Origin: Lachnospiraceae bacterium
GTDB taxonomy: Bacteria > Bacillota > Clostridia > Lachnospirales > Lachnospiraceae
Assembly (NCBI GenBank): GCA_024684155.1
Contig: JAIKXK010000341.1
Coordinates: 1 to 31,244, forward strand
Direction: 5' to 3'
DNA: 31,244 nt
Shown here: in pieces, positions 24,753 to 31,244 of the stretch
Layout: the number at the start of each line of letters is the position of its first letter
How positions within the stretch are numbered: position 1 is the stretch's first letter
The notes under the pieces: generated by a model
Seen by the model: only the letters and a program-made list of their open reading frames with translations
The model's database searches: none
What the model was told of the DNA's origin: nothing
Program-made: the position numbers and the translations under genes

Positions 24753-25580
24753 ATGGCTGAGGAAGAATTATCCAAGAAAGAACAAAAGAAAAAAGAAAAA
24801 GAAGAAAAAAAAGCTGCAAAAAAAGCTGCAAAGGAAGCGAAAAAGAATGGTGAACCAATGCCAGAAGGTGAAGAAGAGGAAAGTGGCGGCACTCTTCTTA
24901 TTGTCATTGTCGGACTTCTTATTATCATTGTATGGCTAGCTATTTTTGCCCTTTTAATTAAAATGGATGTTGGTGGAGTTGGATCTACTATACTTTATCC
25001 TATTTTAAAAGATGTTCCTTATGTTAATATGATACTCCCTGAAACAGAAGAGTATGCTGAAGTAGATGCAGCTTATCAATTTGATAGCATGGAAGATGCT
25101 GTTGCCAGAATTAAAGAGCTTGAAGCTCAATTAGCAGAGGCAAAAGCTACTGACGAAACAGATGCCAGCTACGTAGCTGAGTTAGAAGCTCAGGCACAAG
25201 AACTTGCTACTTACAAGGCAAATGAAGCTGCTTTTGAAGAAATTAAAGAAAAATTTTATGAAGAGGTTGTTTTTGGAGACAATTCACCCGATATAGAAGA
25301 ATATAAAGAGTATTACGAGAGTATAGAACCTGAAAATGCTGAGGTAATATACAAACAGGTAATTGGCCAAATTCAAGAAGATGAAGAGATTACCGAATAT
25401 GCTAATACTTATGCAAACATGAAACCAGCCCAGGCAGCAGCTATATTTAATACAATGACTGATAATTTAGCTTTAGTAGGGAAAATCCTTTGGGCCATGG
25501 ATACAGATGCAAGAGCAAAAATTCTCGGTGCCATGGATTCAGACACAGCGGCCAGTGTCACGAAACTCATGGAACCTTAG
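24753..25580 (+). CDS. MotE/YlxF-like flagellar protein with MgtE N-terminal-type domain
   Basis: A 275-residue membrane-anchored protein. A very Lys/Glu-rich cytoplasmic segment (1-45) precedes one transmembrane helix (about 47-69), a coiled coil (about 110-165, ARIKELEAQLAEAKA) and a C-terminal domain (about 210-275) with KPAQAAAIFNTM and WAMDTDARAKILGAMDSDTAA, the MgtE-N-like repeat found in MotE and FlbB proteins. B. subtilis ylxF holds the same place between fliJ and fliK. MotE in alpha-proteobacteria chaperones a periplasmic motor protein (MotC); the role in Firmicutes is not settled. The fold and position are clear, the function is inferred. Confidence 0.85.
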   Translation: MAEEELSKKEQKKKEKEEKKAAKKAAKEAKKNGEPMPEGEEEESGGTLLIVIVGLLIIIVWLAIFALLIKMDVGGVGSTILYPILKDVPYVNMILPETEEYAEVDAAYQFDSMEDAVARIKELEAQLAEAKATDETDASYVAELEAQAQELATYKANEAAFEEIKEKFYEEVVFGDNSPDIEEYKEYYESIEPENAEVIYKQVIGQIQEDEEITEYANTYANMKPAQAAAIFNTMTDNLALVGKILWAMDTDARAKILGAMDSDTAASVTKLMEP

Positions 25581-25655
25581 AATTATATAGGATGCAAAGG
25601 ATGGCATCCAAATTTTAAGCTACGGAAGGCGAAGAAAGGAGACTTGCAATAAAAT
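25581..25655 (+). other. ylxF-fliK intergenic leader with a hairpin
   Basis: This 75-nt gap is long for the operon. It contains a 6-bp stem, GGATGC (25590-25595) with GCATCC (25604-25609), around an 8-nt loop, and the ribosome binding site AAGGAG (25636-25641) placed 14 nt before the fliK ATG, an unusually long spacing. No T run follows the hairpin, so it is not a terminator. Confidence 0.5.
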
Positions 25656-27248
25656 ATGACAAGCGCGAATGTGTCTCAGATTCCTAACGGAATTGTAATG
25701 AACACACAAGCCAAATCCGCAGCGAAGTCACAGGGCACTTCCACAGATTTCATGTCTATGGTAACAGGGTCACTACAAAACAACAGTGCTTCATCTGAAA
25801 GTTCTGAAAGTATTAGGCCTCCTCAAAAAAGCCAGACATTGAATTCTTTTCAATCAAAGGAAGCACCAGCCCAAAAAATCCCAACAGAAAATGAGACTTC
25901 ACTGAAAAAATCTCCAGAAGAAACAGAGGAGATTGTAGAAGCAACAAATGATTTTGTAAAAGAGGTTGTAAATGTAATTTCTGAGGAAATGGATGTTTCT
26001 GAAGAAGAAGTTATAGCAGCTTGTGAAACACTTGGTCTTAGTTTTATGGATTTAACTGATCCAAGCAATATTACAAAACTTTTAGCTGAACTTACCGGAG
26101 ATGAAAATAACGTATCTTTAATTTTAAATGATACGGTTTCAAACATTTTATCTCAGGTAGAACCTATGATTCAAAATCTATTTGAAACTACTGGAGTTAA
26201 CTCTAGTGATGAATTCAAACAGTTGCTTACACAAAATGATTTGGAAGAATTTGGATTTAAGATGGAAGAAACTCCAATTAATCTTGGACCTAACGGAGAG
26301 GTTTTTGGAGCGGCTGAACCTAAGGAAGAGGTTTTACCAAACCAAATCTTAAATTCAAATCCAGTGATTCACCCCGTTGAATCAGAATCAATACCTTTAC
26401 AAGATACAACAGAAATTGAGACAACTGTTGTAGTAGAGGTCTCAGACACTATACCAAAGGAAAAAGAAATATCTACGGATGTAACCACGGATAATTCTAA
26501 AATTTTAGAAGCAGAAGAATCCGATGTTACTGCTTCAGTAACAAAAGTAGAAGAAGCTGATACAAACTCTTCTGAAAATGATGGTTTCGAGTTTAATCAG
26601 AATTTAAATAAGAATCCTCAATCTGCTTTCCAGGAACATTCGCTGCACAATGTAGTAGCAGATACTTCCGTAAATGTTTCAAATAGTGTTTCATCTCAAC
26701 CAAATGTATCCTTTGCATCCACTGTATCTGAAGTAACAACTTCTTATACCAGTATCAATGTAGAAGATATTATGGAACAGATTGTTACCCAGACTAGAAC
26801 AATTGTGGCAGATACATCTACCACCATGGAGTTAGAACTTCATCCAGCATCTCTTGGTAAAATGTATTTACAGGTTACTGAAAACGAAGGAACGATTTCA
26901 GCAAAGCTATATACAGAAAACAATGATGTTAAAACTGCAATGGAAACCCAGATGATTGCCTTAAAGGAAAATTGGAATCAGCAGGGATTAAAAGTAAATT
27001 CCGTTGAAATTTCCGTTGGAACAAGAGAATTTGAAGAGCAGTTAGACAATCAGTCGAATACAGCCTTTGAAAACGGTTCAAATTCATTTGCAGGATCAAA
27101 GGATGGAGAAGAAAGTTCAACGACTTCAAGAATGAGAAATATAAATTTAAATAGTTTAGATGAACTACCAGAAGATATGTCTGAAGAAGAAGCTTTGGCC
27201 GCATCAATGATGAGAGATTCTGGAAATTCAGTAAACTTTACTGCATAA
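25656..27248 (+). CDS. fliK: Flagellar hook-length control protein FliK
   Basis: FliK measures hook length and triggers the export specificity switch. The first 370 residues or so of this 530-residue protein are low-complexity (Ser, Thr, Glu, Asn), as expected of the extended ruler part. The conserved Flg_hook C-terminal domain follows at about 375-460, with MELELHPASLGKMYLQV, then AKLYTENNDVKTAMETQM and LKENWNQQGLKVNSVEISVG. The tail (after 470) is acidic. The ATG at 25656 has a ribosome binding site at long spacing; an internal ATG at 25699 lacks a better one, so I keep the first. The hook-scaffold gene flgD follows, as usual. Confidence 0.93.
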   Translation: MTSANVSQIPNGIVMNTQAKSAAKSQGTSTDFMSMVTGSLQNNSASSESSESIRPPQKSQTLNSFQSKEAPAQKIPTENETSLKKSPEETEEIVEATNDFVKEVVNVISEEMDVSEEEVIAACETLGLSFMDLTDPSNITKLLAELTGDENNVSLILNDTVSNILSQVEPMIQNLFETTGVNSSDEFKQLLTQNDLEEFGFKMEETPINLGPNGEVFGAAEPKEEVLPNQILNSNPVIHPVESESIPLQDTTEIETTVVVEVSDTIPKEKEISTDVTTDNSKILEAEESDVTASVTKVEEADTNSSENDGFEFNQNLNKNPQSAFQEHSLHNVVADTSVNVSNSVSSQPNVSFASTVSEVTTSYTSINVEDIMEQIVTQTRTIVADTSTTMELELHPASLGKMYLQVTENEGTISAKLYTENNDVKTAMETQMIALKENWNQQGLKVNSVEISVGTREFEEQLDNQSNTAFENGSNSFAGSKDGEESSTTSRMRNINLNSLDELPEDMSEEEALAASMMRDSGNSVNFTA

Positions 27249-27264
27249 GAAAGGAAAAGAGAGT

Positions 27265-27942
27265 ATGTCTTTAGTACAAGAAATCTCTAATGGAGAAGTA
27301 GTTTCCGATAAAACAGCTACCTCTTCCTCAACAACTTCAAATAGTACTGATTCTACAAAGGAAATGTTTTTACAGCTTTTAGTTACTGAAATGCAGTATC
27401 AGGATCCTTTGGAACCTACTGATAATTCACAGTATGTTCAACAGATGGCTACATTTTCTCAGGTAGAAGCATTGAATTCCGTTTCAGAAAATGTAACACA
27501 GATTCAGGCTAGTTCATTAGTTGGTAATTATGTAACCATCACAACTGATGATGGTACTACCTTAGAAGGTTGTGTTGATTATGTCACAACAGATAGTGAT
27601 GAAATAAAAGTGTCTGTAGAAGGTGAGTTATATGATATTGATACCGTATCCGCGGTACAAGATTCTGCTTACTATGAAGCAAATGTATATGCTTCTACTT
27701 TTGCAGCATTAGTTGCTCAGCTTCCTAGTACAACAGATGTTACCTCTGCTGATGCTACAGCTGTTGCAAATGCTCGTACTCTTTATGATTCTTTATCTGC
27801 TTACCAAAAGACCTTTATTTCGGAAAGTGATTTAGCAACCTTAACAGCTTTAGAAACAAAACTAGGTAGTTTGACAGCATCAGCCACAGATTCAACTACA
27901 GAATCTACTACAGAATCTACTGCAGATACAACAACAGAGTAG
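27265..27942 (+). CDS. flgD: Hook-cap protein FlgD with a C-terminal surface-protein-type helical module
   Basis: FlgD caps the growing hook and directs FlgE assembly. The 225-residue protein has the conserved N-terminal scaffold (32-75, EMFLQLLVTEMQYQDPLEPTD and QMATFSQVEALNS) and a small beta barrel (about 86-130, LVGNYVTI to YDIDTVSAV). The Ig-like domain of longer FlgD proteins is missing. In its place, residues 143-200 form a helical module (ALVAQLP, then DATAVANARTLYDSLSAYQKTF, then ALETKL) that resembles repeats of clostridial secreted and surface proteins. A Thr/Ser/Glu tail with repeated TTES ends the protein. The ATG follows GAAAGGAAAAGAG. Identity as FlgD is firm; the origin of the module is inference. 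Confidence 0.93.
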   Translation: MSLVQEISNGEVVSDKTATSSSTTSNSTDSTKEMFLQLLVTEMQYQDPLEPTDNSQYVQQMATFSQVEALNSVSENVTQIQASSLVGNYVTITTDDGTTLEGCVDYVTTDSDEIKVSVEGELYDIDTVSAVQDSAYYEANVYASTFAALVAQLPSTTDVTSADATAVANARTLYDSLSAYQKTFISESDLATLTALETKLGSLTASATDSTTESTTESTADTTTE

Positions 27943-27955
27943 TTTGGAGGATATT

Positions 27956-28360
27956 ATGAATCAGATATCAAGCGGATTTACTTCTATACAACAGGTAACA
28001 GATCAATACCTGAATACAACCAGTAAATCTTCCAATATGGATATCTCAGATTCCTTTGCTTCTTACTTACAAAATCAACTTGATGTAAAAGAAGCATCCA
28101 CGGAAGGAGAAGTGAAATTCTCAAAGCATGCAGCCAAAAGGTTAGATGACAGAGATATTCAAATTACAGAAGAACAAAAAATAAGATTAAACGAGGGAGT
28201 TCAAAAGGCCGAAGCAAAAGGTATCCAGGATTCTTTGGTTATGGTTGATTCCCTTGCCTTTATCGTAAATGTGCCTTCTAATACAGTAATCACTGCATTA
28301 GAAAACAATCAATCGGAAGAGGGTATATTTACAAATATTGATGGGGCGGTAATCGCCTAG
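27956..28360 (+). CDS. Flagellar operon protein, TIGR02530 type (unknown function)
   Basis: A 134-residue soluble protein without signal peptide or membrane segment. The N-terminal 60 residues are polar and variable. The C-terminal half has the family core KFSKHAAKRLDDRDIQITEEQ, then GVQKAEAKGIQDSLVMVDSLAFIVNVPSNTVITALE, known as TIGR02530 and found between flgD and flgE in many Firmicutes. No enzymatic motif is visible. Its position suggests a role in hook assembly. I chose the ATG at 27956; an in-frame TTG at 27944 overlaps the GGAGG ribosome binding site (27946-27950). flgE starts 13 nt after its stop. Confidence 0.88.
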   Translation: MNQISSGFTSIQQVTDQYLNTTSKSSNMDISDSFASYLQNQLDVKEASTEGEVKFSKHAAKRLDDRDIQITEEQKIRLNEGVQKAEAKGIQDSLVMVDSLAFIVNVPSNTVITALENNQSEEGIFTNIDGAVIA

Positions 28361-28373
28361 GAGGAAAACAATT

Positions 28374-30122
28374 ATGATGAGATCACTTTATTCTGGTGTA
28401 TCCGGTCTTAAGACCCACCAGACAAAAATGGATGTTATTGGTAATAACATCGCGAACGTAAATACAGTAGCTTTTAAATCTTCATCAGTTACTTTTTCAG
28501 ATATTATGTATCAGACCACTTCTGGAGCATCTGGAGCAACAGAAACCACCGGTGGTGTAAATGCAAAGCAGATTGGTCTTGGTGTTTCTACTGGATCTAC
28601 AAAGGTTACAGTTACATCTACAGGTTCTGCTCAGTCTACAGGTGATGCATTAGATATTAAATTAACAGATTCAAATTCAACAAATTTCTTTATCGTTAAT
28701 AACGGAACAGAAAACCTCTTTACAAGAGCAGGTTCTTTCTACTTAGATGGTAACGGAAACCTTGCCATGACATCTACTGGTTACTTGGTTCAGGGATGGC
28801 AGACAAACGATGATCAGACTGCAATCGTAAAAGATACCGTTTCTCCACTTCGAATCATGCAGGCTTCAAACCTTACATCAGCTCCTGAAGCAACCACATA
28901 TGCAACCGCAAGTGGTGTAGTAGATAAAAATGATACAAACATTACAAGTTCTAGTGGTTATGTAATGAGTTTATCTTTCTACGATAACTTAGGATATGCT
29001 TATACAGCAAAATTCTCTGTAAAGGGATATGATACATCTGATAGTGATGGAGATGGAACAAACTCTTATACTGTTAAATTAACAGGTATTTACGATTCAG
29101 ATAACAACAATGTTTTGCAGACCTATATAAATTCAACAGTATCCGGTAGTACTTTAACAGAAGATGAAGTTCTTGCTACCATCTTTGGTTTGGAAGGTGG
29201 ATCTGAAGCTACAGAATATACAGTATCTTCTAGTTACAAATATTCATCTGGAATCTACTCAACTTCAGATGGCGCATATACCCTTGATGCATCTGCTGGA
29301 ATTACCACATTCACAGCTGGAACAGATACAATTACCGTTGATGGAACTACTTATACAGAATATGGACTTACCTTTACAAATCCTGACGATGCTACTGATA
29401 CAACTTTTGTTTCCTTACAGAAATTATACGGATTAACCAGTACTCAGGCAGCTGCGATTTATAGTGAATTAGCATCTGCTTCTGGAACATCAGCAAATGT
29501 TTCTGTATCTGGAGATTCTTTAAGATTTATTTCAACAGCAGTAAACTATGAATTGTTATTCAATTCTTCCGATGGTACATTTTCAAGTATTAATGGAGAT
29601 AACACTGTTGATTTAAACGTAAATGTTCTTGGTGATCAGTTTACTTCAGCAATTAACATTGATTTTACTAAGGTATTAAACTATGACAATGGTGGTTCCT
29701 CTACCTTAGGTTTAGATCGTGGTAACGTAGACAATTCATCTGTGGGTGCTGGTAAAAAGCTTGGTGCCTTAACCGGTATTTCAATTCAGCAAAATGGTGA
29801 AATTTATGGTTCATACGACAATGGTAACACCGTTCTTTTAGGACAGATTGCAGTAGCACAGTTTACCAATGCTTCTGGTTTGGAGAGTATTGGTAATAAC
29901 TGTTACACCACAACACTAAACTCCGGTGACTTTGATGGAATCGGTGTTGATGTTACAGCAGATGGTGGTTCTATGAATACTGGTCAGCTTGAAATGTCAA
30001 ACGTAGACTTGTCAAATGAATTTACAGATATGATTACAACCCAGCGTGGCTTCCAGGCAAACTCACGTATTATTACAGTATCTGATACCATGCTTGAAGA
30101 ACTTACAAATCTAAAGAGATAA
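28374..30122 (+). CDS. flgE: Flagellar hook protein FlgE
   Basis: FlgE polymerises into the hook. The 582-residue protein has the N-terminal D0 helix and signature SLYSGVSGLKTHQTKMDVIGNNIANVNTVAFKSS. A long, Ser/Thr-rich, low-charge middle region for D1/D2 follows, then the C-terminal D0 helix (NVDLSNEFTDMITTQRGFQANSRIITVSDTMLEEL), all typical. The size exceeds the roughly 400 residues of enterobacterial FlgE because of an expanded middle domain, common in clostridia. Two adjacent ATGs (28374 and 28377) lie behind AGGAGG (28359-28364); the first has the better spacing. A strong terminator follows, so it ends the first flagellar transcript segment. Confidence 0.97.
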   Translation: MMRSLYSGVSGLKTHQTKMDVIGNNIANVNTVAFKSSSVTFSDIMYQTTSGASGATETTGGVNAKQIGLGVSTGSTKVTVTSTGSAQSTGDALDIKLTDSNSTNFFIVNNGTENLFTRAGSFYLDGNGNLAMTSTGYLVQGWQTNDDQTAIVKDTVSPLRIMQASNLTSAPEATTYATASGVVDKNDTNITSSSGYVMSLSFYDNLGYAYTAKFSVKGYDTSDSDGDGTNSYTVKLTGIYDSDNNNVLQTYINSTVSGSTLTEDEVLATIFGLEGGSEATEYTVSSSYKYSSGIYSTSDGAYTLDASAGITTFTAGTDTITVDGTTYTEYGLTFTNPDDATDTTFVSLQKLYGLTSTQAAAIYSELASASGTSANVSVSGDSLRFISTAVNYELLFNSSDGTFSSINGDNTVDLNVNVLGDQFTSAINIDFTKVLNYDNGGSSTLGLDRGNVDNSSVGAGKKLGALTGISIQQNGEIYGSYDNGNTVLLGQIAVAQFTNASGLESIGNNCYTTTLNSGDFDGIGVDVTADGGSMNTGQLEMSNVDLSNEFTDMITTQRGFQANSRIITVSDTMLEELTNLKR

Positions 30123-30141
30123 TTTATAATCTCTTAAAAAC

Positions 30142-30179
30142 ACTGTCGCTTTTCCTAAAACGGGAGAGCGGCAGTTTTT
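30142..30179 (+). terminator. Terminator after flgE
   Basis: A 14-bp stem (30142-30155 with 30162-30175, three G-U pairs) closes a 6-nt loop and ends in a T run (30175-30179). A smaller dyad (AAGAGAT at 30114-30120 with ATCTCTT at 30129-30135) brackets the flgE stop just before it. Confidence 0.88.
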
Positions 30180-30180
30180 G

Positions 30181-30196
30181 AATTTGTAGACAAATT
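30181..30196. promoter_or_regulatory. Operator-like dyad upstream of motA
   Basis: AATTTGT (30181-30187) and ACAAATT (30190-30196) form a perfect 7-bp inverted repeat with a 2-bp centre, a shape typical of dimeric repressor sites. It lies about 80 bp upstream of the candidate motA -35. The binding factor is unknown. Confidence 0.4.
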
Positions 30197-30277
30197 TAAT
30201 TCAATTCAAGATTTAGTGTTTTTTTGTACTGAAACTTAAAAAAATCAACAAGATAAAGTTTTTTTTACAAAATAAAG

Positions 30278-30306
30278 TAGACATTACAATTAAAATCTTG
30301 TAATAT
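30278..30306 (+). promoter_or_regulatory. Candidate motAB promoter with a dyad across its core
   Basis: A TAGACA -35 (30278-30283) and a TAATAT -10 (30301-30306) are spaced by 17 bp. The inverted repeat ATTACAA (30283-30289) / TTGTAAT (30298-30304) runs from the end of the -35 into the -10, so a bound dimer would cover the promoter. No sigma-28 motif is seen. In the leader, TGCGC (30324-30328) could pair with GCGCA (30351-30355) just before the GGGGTGA ribosome binding site. Confidence 0.5.
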
Positions 30307-30370
30307 TATATCAAGTGTAGATTTGCGCACTTTTGTTTACTTATTAATTCGCGCAGAGGGGTGAGAAATT

Positions 30371-31165
30371 TTGGATATAGCATCTCTAGCTGGACTTGCC
30401 ATGGGACTTGTCATGGTAGTATTCGGTATTGTATCTTCCGGTGGTGTTGCCGCTTTAGGTAACTTCGTGGATGTACCTTCCGTTATTATTACCATTGGTG
30501 GATCATTGGCATCTACCTTAGCATCAAATAAAATGCCAGACTTCATAAACGGCTTAAAAGGTATGGGCGTTTCTATTAAAGAACCTGCCCAGTCTGATCC
30601 AACAGAAGTTATTAAGACTATAATTGATATGTCAAATATAGCTCGAAAAGAAGGATTGTTAGCCCTTGAAGAACAGGCAAATAATATCGAAGATGAATTC
30701 CTGAAAAAAGGTATTATGTTGGTTGTAGATGGTACGGATGCAGATTTAGTACGCGCTATCTTAGAAACTGACTTAGATAATATGGAAGCCCGACACAAAA
30801 AAGTTATTGGCTTTTGGGAAAAATGGGGTGAAATGGGACCTGCCTGGGGTATGATTGGTACTTTGGTAGGTTTGGTAAACATGTTAAAGAACTTATCAGA
30901 CTTTAGTACCATCGGACCAAACATGGCCGTTGCTTTACTTACAACATTATATGGTTCTTTGATTGCTAACTGGATTACTTCTCCAACAGCTGCAAAGCTT
31001 GGAGTTGATAATGCCCTTGAAATTCAGGTTCGTACCGTTGCCGTAGAAGGATTATTATCTATCCAGGCTGGTGAAAACCCAAGAGTAATAGAAGAGAAGT
31101 TGAAGACATTCCTTCCTCCGGATGCTCGTAATTCCGTTGGTGAGGGAGCCGATGGAGGTGAATAA
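30371..31165 (+). CDS. motA: Flagellar stator protein MotA
   Basis: MotA forms the stator ring that turns ion flow into torque on FliG. The 264-residue protein has four predicted membrane helices (about 3-20, 30-50, 155-175 and 185-205) and a cytoplasmic loop with ARKEGLLALEEQ (around 91-102), carrying the conserved Arg and Glu that contact FliG. The signature GPAWGMIGTLVGLVNMLKNL (about 157-176) includes the first functional proline. The start is TTG at 30371 behind GGGGTGA (30358-30364). It has its own promoter region after the flgE terminator and is followed at once by motB. Whether the stator uses protons or sodium cannot be told from this fragment. Confidence 0.97.
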   Translation: MDIASLAGLAMGLVMVVFGIVSSGGVAALGNFVDVPSVIITIGGSLASTLASNKMPDFINGLKGMGVSIKEPAQSDPTEVIKTIIDMSNIARKEGLLALEEQANNIEDEFLKKGIMLVVDGTDADLVRAILETDLDNMEARHKKVIGFWEKWGEMGPAWGMIGTLVGLVNMLKNLSDFSTIGPNMAVALLTTLYGSLIANWITSPTAAKLGVDNALEIQVRTVAVEGLLSIQAGENPRVIEEKLKTFLPPDARNSVGEGADGGE

Positions 31166-31167
31166 TC

Positions 31168-31244
31168 ATGGGTAAGCCCAAACAGGAAGATCCTCCGAAA
31201 GGGTCCCCGGCATGGATGGCCACCTTCAGTGATTTGATGAACTT
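31168..31244 (+). CDS. motB: Flagellar stator protein MotB, N-terminal fragment (cut by window end)
   Basis: Twenty-five complete codons are visible. The sequence has the MotB opening PPKGSPAWMATFSDLMN, where Asp22 is the ion-binding residue of the single membrane helix that begins here. The C-terminal OmpA-like peptidoglycan-binding domain lies beyond the window. The ATG is 2 nt after the motA stop, behind GGAGGTGA (31154-31161), so motAB is one translational unit. Confidence 0.95.
   Translation, partial: MGKPKQEDPPKGSPAWMATFSDLMN

Noticed and set aside
25581..25655. Possible c-di-GMP riboswitch before fliK (GCAAAGG and AAGCTACGG resemble GEMM-I pieces)
   Set aside because: The pieces are in the wrong order, and the region is too short and lacks the paired P1 and tetraloop-receptor layout. 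Only a simple 6-bp hairpin is supported.
30337..30924. A 195-codon open frame on the minus strand opposite motA
   Set aside because: It is wholly antisense to a clearly conserved motA, has no ribosome binding site and no recognisable domain, and is explained by the codon bias of the plus-strand gene.

Overview
The window reads as chromosomal DNA of a motile, low-GC, Gram-positive anaerobe of the Clostridia. Lachnospiraceae (the Roseburia, Agathobacter, Lachnospira, Butyrivibrio neighbourhood) is the best guess. The reasons are AT-rich codon use, strong AGGAGG-type ribosome binding sites, frequent TTG/GTG starts, CodY, an Asp23-FakA pair, a MotE/YlxF-type flagellar protein, and a fla operon placed directly behind codY. 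The family assignment is inference; no rRNA is present. I see no mobile element, CRISPR array, tRNA or rRNA, and no obvious broken gene.

Layout. (1) 1-7641, plus strand: the 3' end of miaB, then ruvA-ruvB in a tight row; a promoter-driven zapA with its own terminator; then a U32-family protein, a SEDS (FtsW/RodA-type) glycosyltransferase and its class B PBP partner. (2) 7642-12180: rpmB on the minus strand, converging with the PBP gene over a shared bidirectional terminator. It diverges from asp23-fakA-recG, and both divergent transcripts are predicted to begin with a stem-loop. (3) 12238-16948: comM/yifB-dprA-topA. (4) 17060-17836: codY with its own promoter, two CodY-box-like sites and a terminator. 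(5) 18050-31244: the flagellar basal-body/hook cluster flgB-flgC-fliE-fliF-fliG-fliH-fliI-fliJ-ylxF(motE-like)-fliK-flgD-(TIGR02530-type gene)-flgE, a terminator, then separately promoted motA-motB running off the window.

The dprA-topA-...-codY-flgB-flgC-fliE-fliF order matches the Bacillus subtilis region (smf-topA-trmFO-xerC-clpQ-clpY-codY-flgB). Here the trmFO/xerC/clpQY block is absent, so codY directly follows topA. CodY, a GTP and branched-chain amino acid sensor, therefore sits at the doorstep of the motility genes.

Most of the window is conserved housekeeping and flagellar sequence. The parts that stand out are: a FlgD hook-cap protein ending in a helical module typical of clostridial surface proteins; four perfectly in-register decapeptide repeats in FliH; candidate CodY autoregulation sites; a strong dyad between codY and flgB; and a motAB control region with two dyads, one lying across the promoter core, in the position where flbD/swrD is often found. 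I did not find a convincing wholly new multi-gene system.
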